This document shows, piece after piece, positions 45,855 to 58,660 of a stretch of DNA of 64,000 nt. Under the pieces are notes generated by a model. That model searched no databases. It saw only the letters and a program-made list of their open reading frames with translations, and was not told the origin of the DNA. Made by a program: the position numbers and the translations under genes. The stretch's first letter is position 1. Every line of letters begins with the position of its first letter. The stretch lies in assembly GCA_008692225.1 (NCBI GenBank), contig VICG01000002.1, positions 186,001-250,000 on the forward strand, given 5' to 3'. The stretch comes from Monilinia fructicola. Its lineage: Eukaryota; Ascomycota; Leotiomycetes; Helotiales; Sclerotiniaceae.

Positions 45855-47026
45855 TTGATTTTGTTGAAGAAGCATTTGATATTTTAATATATATTTGTCA
45901 TTAAGAAATGTATTGGCAGCGCTACGGCGTATACCACAATGTTAAATCTCCCCAACTCCATTTATCTAATTCCACCATGATCCAGAGTCTGCAATATGAA
46001 TTCCATTTAATTTTACTTAAATACACATTCGTCTGAGTAAGAACGTGTCCTCAATCGTTCTATTTTGTTATCATTTAATTAAACTTGATAAAAACATTCG
46101 CATCGCATCGCAATGTAATTAATTAATGTTTAATATTTCTCCAACCCCTTCATCTCATCGCCTAACTTTAACCTAGTTCAGTTCTAATTACTCGAGTACT
46201 GTAAGTACATATAAGCCTTCACCACACGCACTGTTTTCAAGCTGCTCAACATGAAAACAGCTGCTGTAAGAAAAACCTTAAAACCATTTATCATTGATCC
46301 GAGGGCTAGACATCTGGATTGATTATAGACTTCGTATACCAACAACAAACTCACAGACCCAATAAAACATTCCCATTACCCAGAAATATTAGTATCTCCA
46401 GACTATCAATACAAAACCACCATCCTATCCCAATATCCCACACTAATTTAACAACAAACCACGATATCAGGAGTTCTTTTCTAATTTTCCAAATTCAGTT
46501 GAGATACCACTAAAGACTCAACCGTTACATTCATTCTAAATCGCGGGCCAGAAACCGACAACTTAGACACTCTGAAATCGCAGCCACATTTTCTGCTTCC
46601 ATTACTCCTTTAAATATTCTCCCGATGAAAAGGGATCTTTTGCATTGGAGTTTGTTCCATATTCTAGGAACCCTAACTAGGAAGTATAGAGACGTTTTAC
46701 GGGCGTCGTTCCAAATTGCAGGTTATGTTTATGGATTCATCTCTGCTGTATTTCGAGCAGTTGATTTATGCAAATTGGCATCGAGAGATTATTCTAACAG
46801 GAAGGGAATTTGAAGAAATTAGCTTCCGCCACATCTAACCCCCAGACTATCGAAGATCTCGTCATGTTGGTGGGTAGTCATCGCGAGTGGCCTGAATTTC
46901 CCATAAAACATTACCCATACTCAAATACTAAAAATATACATATAGGTATGTATATCATTCCCAGGTATCATTCCATCCCATACCATCGACGCCAAACTAG
47001 ATCAATTCAATTCCAAAAGATTCTCC
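45855..47026. other. AT-rich spacer
   Basis: A 62-codon ATG frame at 46625-46813 is hydrophobic but unrecognised. Nothing else is seen. The right end is the 3' flank of the RGS-LOV gene. Confidence 0.45.
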
Positions 47027-48946
47027 CTATATCTTCGGCGCAACAGTCAAAATCACCCATTTCACTCTCCCCTCTTCATCCTTACACGGGGTGAAATGAC
47101 AAACATATTTCTCCTCCGCCCTCTTCCATCCCCTCTCCCTATCCACCGTCGCGCCTCCGAATATCCCTTGCGATTTCTTCACTTCCTCTATTCCGGTTAA
47201 TAATCCAGTTTCAACTGATACTGCTGTTCCAGCTCTCATGCCTTCTTTGACCACATTTTTGAAGGTTCGAGGAACGGATGAGGGAGAGTGTTCAGTGAGC
47301 AATTTGAAAATGTCTTTTTCGACGATGGAGGCGATGGCTCCATTGGGGAGGTTGAGGCCAAGCAAGTCGATGATTCCTGGGGAGTAGTATTTGACGATTA
47401 GATTTTGGGATTGGGATTGATACGATAGAACGAAATACTATGTTTGGTGTTAGCCAGTGCCGCTGACCTGGGTTACAACACACCTTTGAATAAGCTGTAT
47501 AAAACTCCTCTACTTGAGTCTTGAATTGTAATTTCCCAATTCTTTCAATCAATTCCCCCTCCATTCCAGCTTCATCGCGGATCTTAATCGTATTCGCGTT
47601 GTATTTCTTGAAACTTTTGAAAAAGGAACTCTTCCCATAATTACACAAACTATTTGATTCCTTACTCCCAATACTTGGAGTCTTTCCATTTCGCTCTGTA
47701 ACGCTTCTGGTATCATCATTGTTTAGACTTAAGATTCTCAGGACATCATTACGACTATGAATCGTTGTGCTGCAGTTGATTTGTCCACCGAGGAAGAACC
47801 TTACATCCCCATTACCATCGATCAAGGGGGACACATACAGGAGATTCCAGAATGGATCACCATTTTTACGATAGTTGAGAAGTAATTCCACCGTCTCTTC
47901 GCAGTTTTCAATGGATGTCCGGAGGCGTTCTGTGGCTTGGCGATCAGTGTATGACCCTTGGAGGAAACGGCAGTTGCGGGGGATAATATCTGTTCGAGAG
48001 TATCCTGTGACAGAAACAAAACCATCGGAAGCAAAAACGATTGGGTTATCGGCTCGTCTAGATTCAATCAGCATAGAATATAAAGAAATGACAGCTTGGG
48101 GATGATGTATACCTTGGATCAGTCATGCAAAAACAGTCGCCCAGACCTGGATATCTTTCTTTGTCATTTGCTAGTGCCATGGTTGCAGAAGCCGTCACTT
48201 GATATTTCACAAAGCGTGGATACAAATCACCAGCCAAAAGTTTCTCAATTTTCTCCTGAGATCCATGGAAGATGTCTTCCAGGCCAGGAAGAATAGTATG
48301 TGTCGCTCTTTTGATATCATGTGATAATCGTCGAGCATGTGCAGTAGAAACATTGATTTGTTTCCTTGCCTCTGATGAGACGAAGGTTGAGTGTATGGTG
48401 GAAAGAAGAACAGTTGCTTCATCTATCAATTGATTATACTCATCAATCTAGTTTAGTAATTTTAGCACTTGCAAAACCTCAAATGGCAAGTCATCATTCG
48501 CATACCTTTTGCAAAAACTCGATATTTTCCGAGCAAGACCGACTTTGACAGAACTTCAAAAATCGATGAGCAGTAGTTGGATTGTGAAGGACGATATAAA
48601 AGACCTCAGAGCTAAAGAAGTCTGCAAAGTTTCCTGCTCCACTTAAACCTACACCATTCCTACTGCTAAAACTTTCTTTATCACTATGACTTGTGTGTAT
48701 CGACCCTCTTGTGCTACTCTCTGCATCTCTAGAATTCGCGATGAAGCGTGGACTCTCAGATGTAGATTTAGTGGAATTAGGGCTTATTGGAACATGTTTA
48801 GAGCTTGAAGTGTCGTATTTTTCTGGAAATGTTGATAATGGAGGTAACGGTGCCGTTCTATTGTAACCATCTTTGAAGTCAACGCGGGGAGTTTTCAACA
48901 ATGCTGCATCCCTGTTGTAGTAGTATTGATCGATTGAGTCAGTCAT
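47027..48946 (-). CDS. lov4: RGS-LOV photoreceptor (BcLOV4-like), 586 aa
   Basis: ATG at 48946 (MTDSIDQYYYNRD). Minus-strand exons 48506-48946, 48113-48447, 47484-48057 and 47027-47437, introns 46-58 bp, 587 in-frame codons and no shift. After a disordered Ser-rich N-terminus, the RGS domain starts at FADFFSSEVFYIVLHNP. The LOV domain follows with ADNPIVFASDGF, GYSRTDIIPRNCRFLQG (photoactive Cys about residue 288), NYRKNGDPFWNLL and FFLGGQINCS. The C-terminal extension (YYSPGIIDLLGL to the stop) is the family's third domain. In Botrytis BcLOV4, blue light forms a flavin-cysteinyl adduct and drives binding to anionic plasma-membrane lipids; the RGS part suggests control of G-alpha signalling. 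The family assignment rests on domain order and motifs. The symbol follows the Botrytis relative. Confidence 0.92.
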
Positions 48947-51900
48947 TTTTCCAGCTAAATCAGATGAGGTATCTAGAGCTCTAGTACAAAAACAAGTAGG
49001 AGAAAACGCATAGAAGAAGAAAGCAGCTCCAAGGAAGCACAAACCGGCGGCCTCTAAGGCAAAGAAGGTAGAGTAAGAAATATACTCGAGTAGTAGCTCT
49101 GGAGTCCGATCAACTACTAGATTTGGTCCGTGCCCGTGATTATACCAAGATTCCCCTTTTGATTCGTATAATCACCAGGATGAATGATCGTACATGGTAT
49201 AACCCTACAGCGATGCGGAACGAGTAAATTAATTGATCGTATCAACAGGAAATGTATTGATTACATATCAGTGATTCATCAATTCATCCTTATTAGTATA
49301 AGAATTGAGCTATAGAAGGAAAAGAAAGAAGAATCGAATAGGGGGATAAGCGAATACGTATTCGGTAGGATTATTTTTGTACTTTCGTGGCAGTGAATAG
49401 ACACGTTCATTGAAATCTGAAGAAGATCGATATACACAGAATCTAAATCCGGCCAGAGAAAGTTGGTAAAGGAATTCTTCTGAAGTCGGTGACCATCTTT
49501 ACAATGAAGATCAAGTGAGGTATAGTGTCCACTCGTGTTATTCCGCTGGGATCAAAGTGGCTAAAACTGAATTTGACGATATGAAAACACGGTACAAGTT
49601 CTTATCAAAGCCAACCATGCAACGATCCGAGGAACATTGAACCTTACGGAGTACAACGGGGTGCCTCACAGCATCATGACCAACCATAAAGTTCACGAAG
49701 ACTCCAGCCGTGCCATTCAACTCTGACCGAACCGGGATAGCCCCAATTAGGAATTAACTTCTCATGGCCGAATAAAACGGGATTGTTAGTGTGTGATTTT
49801 CAGCTTTAATTTTCAAATAAGGAGCTTTGGCCAAACCGTCAGTAGATGAAAGGTCTCGCGGCTGTCTTTCTCCGAACGTCTCTCATATCCAACAATTGTT
49901 TGCATACTCCATATACGAGTAACTACATATTGTAATTCTGAGGGTCAAATGCAGAAGAAACGATTGCGCCGCATTGCGCCGCATTATATATTTACGAATG
50001 CAGGGGAATATATCATAGTCCAGGTACCTGGGTCAAGGTTGCTTGTATCAACGTTATTGGATACACTACGAGGTAGAGGGTGATTGTTACCTAGATTGGA
50101 ATAGTTTTCATTAAGCGAGAACGAAGGAGATCCCGAACAGTTATGAGCATGGGGTGTATCGCATCCTCAGATATCAAAAATACCTCGCTTTGTTGGATCA
50201 AGAATTTGGCCACCAAATTCCGATATAGTGAGCATCCCGGTGCAAAGGATGACGCATTAAAAAATCGATCTGAATTATATAACCAAGCCTCGAGACCTCA
50301 ACTCTTCAAGTTTATAATTTTAGTCTGCAGCTGCACTACCCTCTACACCTCAGAGCCAGCTTGCATCAATCTAGCACTATTTTTTTGCAGCCCTCGCTTC
50401 AGAGTTCAAAGAACAAGTAGTTTAGATTTGATTTTAAATCTCCCCATTTTCAGCCTCCAAACTCGTTTGGAAGTATTTTAGAATAGTAAAGAAGAGAAAG
50501 GCTGATCTTACAACTAACCCAAGTTAAAAAAGTATCCCCTAATATATCGATCCCAGAACAGCCACGTGATAAATCCCTACTACATGAACCCCCAGCCCCT
50601 CCCCCAACAGCGCTAGGCCAGGTAGTCCGAATACACCAAAAAGCGAAACAATGGTCTAATGTATCCGTCCAGGTCGACAACCATCCGGCATCAGCATCCA
50701 AAAATTGGCCGATTCAAAGATTTTAATCGGCATAGGCGGGAATCCGGTATATCGTGAGTATGACGATGTATTTCGGCACTTCAAAGGATAAACTCAATCT
50801 ATAAACTCAATCTTCATGCCCCTGTCACTACAGCAGACCCGAAGATCTATATCTATCTGATTTCACCCGACATTTAAACCCGAGTATTTGTAGGATTTCG
50901 CCGACCTTGCAATTGATGAACTGACGGCATCATACAGATACCATCTGAATTTGAAAACGGCAGACCCTGTCCAATCCTCAAGCATATCGTATATCTCGTA
51001 TATTGCAGGTGAAGTGTACGCATGCTCCGGCCCACATGACGGTGAAAGAAAATAGAAACAACAAAGCTCTAGGGTTACTATACTATATAACAAAGTAGTC
51101 TCAAGGTAACAGTAATTGATTAATAAATGACAAATTAGATGATAGATTGCGCTTACGAAAACCCTTTACTCATATCCAGCAAACCTTGACGGTATGTTGT
51201 TATAAAAGTAAGCCATATTGGGATCTGCAACGGCCAAATGTTCTCTTATATGATACATCTTGTATCTCCTATCTCTTATCCACTTCATATAACGACATCA
51301 TATACGTTCGATACCTTATGCGCTTTATGCATCCCAACTCCTACACCCCAAGCGATCCCAACCACGCCATAGAAAACGCATCCCAATACCCCAACTCACA
51401 ACCACCCACAATCAAGACAACCAAACATCACAGCCCCAAACCATTAACATCCACAAACCAACCAATTCCATAACCCCAAACAACCTCCAACGTAAACCCA
51501 ATCATCCCATACTATTCCCCTCGACTAGAGCCCACCACCAATTCTCCATCCCTTTCCCCATCAGCACAATATAATATCTTCAACCCCCATCCAATCCAAT
51601 CTGACATTTCCTAGCTTTCCCACTGCGCATACCCTGAAGATACGAATGTGAATATGAATATAAATATAAATATGCCTTCGACCATAACTCACAAAGTAGT
51701 AAAAACCCCCAAATTCCACAGATCTCCCATCCACAACCCAAACCAACAGCCATCAAAAACCTTCCCATTCCGAGAACTAGGGGTGGACACGATCTCTCAT
51801 CAGGAAAGAATGGGTTAAGGATTCGGATTGGATCTTTGTATCATGCGCAGGCGTTGTGAGGACTTGCTTTTGGTAAGCTGCTCTCAGTGTTGTGATTTCC

Positions 51901-52246
51901 ACTAATCACGAATATTGCAATCGAGGGAGCGATTCGAAGCCTCGAAGCCTGCACTGCATGATAGAGCCGGAAAGTATGAATGGCATCCAGCCAGCATCAC
52001 GTAGCAAGCAGGGATTCGAGCATCAAAATCATCCACGTAGGTTCGAACGGGCTTGCGATTTCTCAAAGCCGCATAGAGCTATGCCTAACCACGTGTCGAG
52101 TGCATCCGCACCGCACGCACGGCAAAGGGTATAGTAATCTATGTACATAAGTGGAAGCACCCATGTCCTTCCTCCATATGCATGCGCCATATTCGTATTG
52201 GGAGATGGGATATAGGATATCGATATCGAATCACCCCCTTTCCATC
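48947..52246. other. Gene-poor 3.3-kb spacer
   Basis: Long upstream region of the RGS-LOV gene. A 112-codon frame at 50143-50481 and shorter ones near 51147-51473 show no domain. An A/T microsatellite-like stretch (ATATAAATATGAATAT type) lies near 51650-51675. The right end is the 3' flank of the WSC protein. Confidence 0.5.
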
Positions 52247-53927
52247 TCACTCCACGTCGTCATCTACATCTAGACGCCTCGTAAATCTACCCCTCTTCAT
52301 GCTCTGCGCGCGGGTCGAAACAGTGCGAGATGATAAACTAGATGGTGTGCATCCGCCCGCGCCACACTTCCGATAAAGTGTAATCGCCGCATTGCCGCCA
52401 CATATCTCGCTGCTGTTGCCAGCGCACGGCATGATGCAGTTGCCGATCATGCCAGGTACGGGTGCTCGATCGGCGGGTAACGTATCATCGCAATAGCACT
52501 GGCTTCCGAATTCCATGCCGGCATAGGGATGGCCTTTCGAAGTGCAGAAGTCCACGCAAGTTGCGATGGTCATGGTGTTGGCGCCTTCCCAATCGGCGTT
52601 TAGTGTTCGGTTTCCGGCGACGTCGGTTCCGCATCCGAGGTAGGTCCAGCCTTTGGAGGTGCTCAGATTGACGATGCCGATGGGGAGAGTGGGGGGCTGG
52701 GATACGGCGGTGTTGGGGTGGGAGGGTGCGAGGAGGGATTTTGCGAGGGCGATATCTTGGGGACAGGCTGGCGGTACGTATTCTGCGGGTCCGGAGGATG
52801 GTGTGTTACAACCAGGAAGGGCGGAGAGGGTGCCGCTTACGGATTCGGTGAGCAATGGTGCAATTTTGCATTCTTGGGTGTCGGATTGATCGTAAAATGT
52901 AAAAGTCTCGCTGGGGCAATTTGGCTCACCATCGAGGCAGTTGTTGATTCCTTTTGTGAGTGTTGGAATGTCCCAGCCATTGACCTTGATTAATTTCAGC
53001 TTTCTGCTTCATCATGGGAAGTCAATTGTTCAGGACTTACAAAATCACCGTGGAATCCGTAGCCGGTGGTATCACCATTGGCAAGAACGAACGGCTGAGA
53101 ATTACCATACCAATCATTAGCGAAATGATCAGTGCGATATGTGACTTCGAAAAACAACGTCATCATATGATGAGGATGAGAAGCTGGGCAACGACCACCA
53201 TCATAGTTTCCATCGGCTGGATAAGACACATGAGACTTAAAGTCAGTTGAAGTTACATTGACTCCGTCCCAACAAGAAGGCATTGTAACCTGAAGTCTAA
53301 GACCATCTGGACAATTGACGTTCGGGAAACCATTTGTCTGAATATCAGTTCCAGTGCATCGAAAGCTAACTGCACGATCTGCAAAGAGAGAATCATTATA
53401 GCTTCGGCGGTTTGTATCCCCTGCCATCATGCGAAAGTTCTCAGGAAATGGAACAAGGGTATCATTATCTGGACCTGGACGTTGACTTGAGAGGGGAAAA
53501 ACAACTTAGCAAACATACGACGTCACCAATGCTCAAACCTTCAAGATCCAAAAACTCACAGATAATAAATAGCCATCCCACCAAGATTTCCATAGCCATC
53601 ATCACCCTCGATAGGAACGGAAATGAAACTCCCATTCTGAGCCTTATAGTAAAGCTTTGGTGTCCAATAGTTCGACAAATCTTCCTTGACATTGCAGGTG
53701 CCACAACTGGAAGCACGAGCGTCGGCATATGTCATGTTGGCTCTAAATCCACTGCCACCAGCAATAGCATGGACGTGAGAAGCTGGAACAAGACCAGGGC
53801 TAGCAACAGGATCAACTCGCTCATCCACAAGACGACTATAGCACTGGATGACAAATGTGGTGCTTGCAGGTGAGAAGAGCGATCCTAGAAGGGCGAGAGC
53901 AAGTGTCTTGCTTAATTTGAATAACAT
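52247..53927 (-). CDS. DUF1996 and WSC-domain secreted protein, 516 aa
   Basis: ATG at 53927 with a signal peptide (TLALALLGSLFSPASTT). Minus-strand exons 53560-53927, 53041-53485 and 52247-52984, 517 in-frame codons. DUF1996 is recognised by RLVDERVDPVASPG, SHVHAIAGGSGF, PSCWDG, CPASHPHHMMTLFFEV and YGFHGDFVNGWD. A WSC domain follows with the usual cysteines (YLGCGTDVAG, CVDFCTSKG, GSQCYCDD, CAGNSSEICGG). WSC domains bind wall glycans. A secreted or wall-associated role is inferred and no catalytic activity is established for DUF1996. There is no C-terminal membrane anchor, so this is not a Wsc stress sensor. Intact. Confidence 0.92.
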
Positions 53928-55172
53928 CTTGAAGCTTGAAGGTACTCAATCTGATCAGGTAATTGTCAAAGTTAAAAATCGAGGAAACGAAGCCAATAGA
54001 TCGAAATGGATAACAGGCTTTCAAAGCCAAAAGAGTGTGTTGTTTGTCGAAGGACTGTGTAGTCTTGAAGCGAAGGAATGTACAATCAGGTATCCAACCC
54101 GATCAAAATCAAAAAACAAGAGTGAAATAGACCAAATGGAAAGTGAAAGAACAAAACCTGATGATTCTTCCCCAGAACAAAGGAGGGAAAAAGGAAATCA
54201 AATTGAGAGAAGGAAAATATAAGAAAATTATATCAATCTCTCATAATAGAACTAGATCATTTCATATCTAATCTGTCAGATGCATGGTAAGACAACAACA
54301 AGCGAATCGAATCATACTGTATTTGTTTCGAGTGAATGTATATGAAAATCTGCACATTGTCGATTTTATCTGCTTCAGATGTTCTATGTTACCTTCAATA
54401 TTACTTCGCAACAGGGGAATCATAATTGAAGAAAAGAATTTTAAATGAGAGGATCAGAGTTGTCATCCAAGAGATGTATCGCCCGCATCTGCACAATTTA
54501 GGAGATGGGATGAACATAAGAAGATAGGACGGTTTGATACCACCTAGTAAGTACAACAATCCTCTATGTTGAGCTGTAAGGCTGCACTTATGCTTACTTT
54601 TTGAGTAACATCAGGTTACATTGGGTTACTTTGTCGCCGGTACAACTTCTTGGCGATGATTTGAAACGTGGTGGCGGAAGTGATTGGCAGGGAGTTGAAG
54701 GATCCATGAATGTTTTGAAGTCATCTACCTACCTAAGTACACCAGGTAGGAACAGTATATTCATGAATAGCGTCAAAGGTTCAGAAGTTGATTGTTAAGT
54801 TCTTGCAGGGTTGTGCAGAAGAGAAAGCTTGCATTTGGTTCAGATCATGGGGTGAAAGGCAATGGTTGTGATGAATATATAGATTACCTAGTAATGTTCC
54901 GAGATTCGAGAGCAATCACATACTCATGGGATACATGGACGGAAGTTCATCATCTGTAAGGGGTCGGTTATTATACAGTACGAAGGATTTAAAGGGGGAA
55001 CTCACGATGATGAATGTGATCTTATGATATTTGGCTCCATGGCGGATTTCATACTACAGTACATGTCAGCAAGACGGTGAGGGAAGCGAAGAATAACATT
55101 AAAACTACTACAAGGTGAGTTCGTGAAGATATTCCCTGATAAGCCACAATGACACGCCCCCTTTTGAATATG
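53928..55172. other. Spacer
   Basis: Promoter side of the WSC gene. An apparent plus-strand frame at 53848-54222 starts inside that gene and is lysine/glutamate-rich low complexity. No gene is called. Confidence 0.5.
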
Positions 55173-55733
55173 TCAACGTCTTCCTGTGATAGGCGAGCCT
55201 CCCGTCGGGCTTATCACAATGGCCAGCAAAGCAACTGCTACCACTATAAACCACATAGGAATTCCTGATTTGAGATATCTCCAGATTTCCCTTGGGTCAC
55301 TGTTTTTCTTCTTTTCTAGACAAATATCCCTTCCTAATACCAGACATCCCCTCCCTCCAGCTTTCCCATCGCATTCTTGGTGCTCCCTCCTTCTCTTCAT
55401 CAATAGGCTTTGAATATCATTATTAGTCTTTACGTTTGAAGGAATGGGGTCTAAAAGACCAAAGAACCAAGGGACTCACGCAACGCTTCCTCGACAGAAC
55501 CTAATATCACTACGCAAATCACATTCATTATCACTTGGCCAATCCAAGTGTAGCTGTCGTCTCTGTATCAACCATTCTATCTTTAAATGCAACCCGGTAT
55601 ATACGAAAGAGTAAAGATATCGATTGGTGTGCTTTAATGAAAGAGCATCTGGATATATTAGGTGGGGTGTAATCAATAGATGAATTTCTTGTGGTAAATC
55701 CAAAAGGTTGAGTTTAGAAGTTTGTTCCGCCAT
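55173..55733 (-). CDS. Short F-box protein with C-terminal membrane segment, 162 aa
   Basis: ATG at 55733 (MAEQTSKLNLLDLPQEIHLL). Exons 55480-55733 and 55173-55407, intron 72 bp, 163 in-frame codons. The F-box (LDLPQEIHLLITPHLIYPDA) is followed by a conserved, cysteine-containing segment of a common fungal family (ECDLRSDIRFCRGSV, LLMKRRREHQECDG, GCLVLGRDIC) and then a hydrophobic helix MWFIVVAVALLAIVIS near the C-terminus. The F-box would recruit Skp1; the helix suggests membrane attachment. The target is unknown. Confidence 0.85.
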
Positions 55734-56447
55734 GAGTAGTTATTATACGGGGAGAAAACAGTCATCTAGACATATGAACGATCCAATGACTTCAAGAAGG
55801 GCCAAAGATAATGATATAACCCGATGAATGGATTAGTGAGCCACTCACTCACTCTCGTGTTAAATACGACATGAAACGTGGTACTTTTGACCAGGCCTCC
55901 CTGCCCCTTTTCAATCTACCATGGTGTTGGAAGCGCTTATAATAGTTCTACTGGCATTTCGTAAACAACTAAAAGGTATCTGCTGTAAATGATGATTAAA
56001 TGATGTGCGAACGAATGCTTTGTTCTAAAGAAGCAGATATATAACTTCTCTGGGACACCAAGACTTAAGGGCTGGCGATGAGACCTCACGAGACGGTGGT
56101 AGAATCGGTGTAGTATCCTATGAAAGAGAGGACGACAATCTCTCATAAGGTAGTAATACCCAAGACTCATGAACCGCGACTTCAGAAACCACAACATTCA
56201 GAAAGGCTTCATATTGCCGTCAATATCAAGTCGACCAATTGCAGTCGGCACATCTATAACTATTGACATCAAATTCCAATGCCTTGTGCATCATCAAGTG
56301 AAAACTACGCTGCATAAGGTTAGTCACGTGATAACGCGCTCGCGCCTTCGTCGCCTGAAGTGGCAACGAAAGTAACCTGGAATCGTCATAGTTGATGGAA
56401 AACTACCAAAAGTAAACTAATGGATCGCACCAAGTCCATCTATCGGC
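55734..56447. other. Divergent promoter region
   Basis: Lies between the F-box gene and EXO5, which diverge. A TCACGTGA palindrome at 56324-56331 is 117 bp upstream of the EXO5 start. No gene is supported. Confidence 0.5.
56324..56331. promoter_or_regulatory. TCACGTGA E-box upstream of EXO5
   Basis: Perfect 8-bp palindrome, the extended CACGTG site bound by bHLH factors such as Cbf1 in yeasts. It is one of six perfect copies in the window. Confidence 0.45.
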
Positions 56448-58109
56448 ATGGCTAGTCCTGCCGCAGAAGAGGCGACCCAGCCTCCAAATTTGGCTGATAG
56501 TGATTATGGTTCAGATTTCTCGCCAGAAGAAGTCGAGATGGTGGAGAAATTGTTGTTGCCGATCCATCCAACCAGCGAAACAACGGAGGTTGAAGACAAT
56601 CCGATCGTGAACGATATCGAGAATCATGAGCCAGAACGTATTCTACGCCTCCCTCGAGTTGTTGGCAAGGAACAGATATCGCCGCTGTTGCAAGCCATTC
56701 GTGATGCAGAGAAGGTTGCCGAGCAAATTAATGCTTCAGTCGCGAAGCGTGGGCACTACCCGGACTGTGAGTATATATTCTTCCTACCCTTGCCACATTC
56801 CTGCCTGACATGATAGCTCTTAGTGAGCAATCGAATATCTGAAGCGGTACCAGCTGCAGTCGCGTTGAAGTCAGCGATTGAAATCGACGCAAAACCTGCA
56901 GATCCTGCAGAGCACCCACCTCCAGCCACCCAATCGCCTCTCGAACGATTTCGTACTGCACCCAAGAAACCACTCTCTGTAACAGACCTTGTGTCGCCAG
57001 CATGGTGCGAACTACAATATTGGTATACATTGACAAAACATGGGAGGAAGAAACGAACATCGGCGATGAAGCAGGGTAGTGCTGTACATAAAGTTTTGGA
57101 AGATCAAGTGCATAGGACTGTTCAAATCGATATTCAAACGAAGGAAGATGCATGGGGCTTGCGAATTTGGAATGTGATACAAGGGTTACGAACGTTACGA
57201 GAAACGGGGCAAACAAGGGAATTGGAAGTATGGGGAACTATCGATGGGTTGGTCGTCAATGGGGTTATTGACGAGTTGAGCTACATTTGTCCAGATCATG
57301 AATTGGAGGTATTGCTACAGAAAATTTCCAAGAAGGAGAAGAAATTGCCACCTGCAGATCAAACTTCTCTGTCCGATTTTTTCAAGACAAAGAGTGGCTC
57401 ATCCCTTGCGGAGGCGACTCGGACAAGGAGACGCATCCAGTCGAACAAGTTATATATTTGCGATGTGAAAACCAGGGGTGTTCGTGCGCTACCAAATAAC
57501 GCAGCGTTTCGTCCTACTCACGTACAGCTCATGCTATATCACCATCTTTTATCTGCTCTTGCCACAAACACGGTCGACTTTTCTGTGTTGGCAGCTCGCT
57601 ATGGATTGGATACAACCAAGTTATTTTCAGATGCATTTATCGCTCAAGTAGGAAGCATGAATGATGATGACGAAACTATATACGAAGACGCTCTTGAGGA
57701 ACAAGATGATTCAGCCCCAGTTCCCAGCCAAAATTCCATGAGTATCCTGCTCGCCCATAACAACCTCAATGCTCTCTGGTCTCTTATGATATCTGAATTT
57801 AAGATCACTCTCCCTGATGGTGCTGAATCATTGGGAGGAGTATTGAAAGCAGAATATCGATCGCGAGATAGTGGGGAAATAGTTGGCATCAAGACCATTC
57901 CTATGGACAATGAAGATTTGAAAGGATACCTAGAAGAAGAACTGCAATGGTGGAAAGGGGAAAGAGAAGCGAAGGGTGTGACAGTGGAAGAAGCATTTAA
58001 ATGCAGGAGTTGTGATTTTGCAGAAGAATGTGAATGGAGATTACATAAAGTGGAAGAAGCGACTCAGAAGGCTCGGCTGAGAAAGGGGAGAAAGACTAGT
58101 GCTGTATAG
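56448..58109 (+). CDS. EXO5: Exonuclease V (EXO5/Dem1 family), 534 aa
   Basis: ATG at 56448; exons 56448-56766 and 56824-58109 (intron 57 bp, GTGAGT...TTAG), 535 in-frame codons. The iron-sulfur cysteines are in the expected places: one before the nuclease core (SPAWCELQYWYTL, about residue 168) and three near the C-terminus (CRSCDFAEEC). The core has the PD-(D/E)xK elements: KQGSAVHKVLE, WGTIDGLVVNGVIDEL and YICDVKTR. Family members are single-strand-specific 5'-3' exonucleases; yeast Exo5 maintains mitochondrial DNA, whereas the fission-yeast and human proteins also act in the nucleus. An internal helicase-interaction-like segment (LSDFF near the middle) resembles a PCNA-type motif; this is inference. 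Intact. Confidence 0.93.
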
Positions 58110-58660
58110 TGGCATGCATCGAATCTTGGGCTATTTTTGTGTTATCTTTGCATTGAACTCATCACCTTAGACATTATATACGACGTATGATATGTTTTCT
58201 ATCATGGTACTGTATGATATAAATATGTTCAAGTGAATTACTTGTTTATCTTAATTTGGTTGAAGTCAAGTGAATACAAGCAGACCATCAGCTTCCCTGA
58301 TTGATGCGGTACTATTCGTTACAATCTTACTGACCATAGACAGCTATGTGTTTACCGGAACTCACGTTCTCGTATCACCCGTCTCTTGTTACCCCTGAGT
58401 CACGATCTTGCGCGACCATATCCACAATGTAAAAGGCATTGTACAACCTCTAAAAAAGACAAAAGCGTTTGCTGGAGATGAAAAGTTCGTTCAAGGTCAC
58501 TCGTCTTGTTGGCACACAACGGATGAAAGCAAACCCATTCCGACGAAGCGCAGCTGCAAGATAGAAGCTATATAAGCCGCAAAGTCCTAGCTAGAATCAT
58601 TCACCTCTCCTTTCAGAATCCCGAAACTCCTTCCATCTCACATAAACCACACCACCCACC
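58110..58660. other. Spacer with promoter of next gene
   Basis: 3' flank of EXO5 and upstream region of the GC-rich gene, including its TATA box. No gene. Confidence 0.6.
58569..58575 (+). promoter_or_regulatory. TATA box
   Basis: TATATAA, 86 bp upstream of the ATG at 58661, followed by a C/A-rich leader ending ACCCACCATG. Confidence 0.6.
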
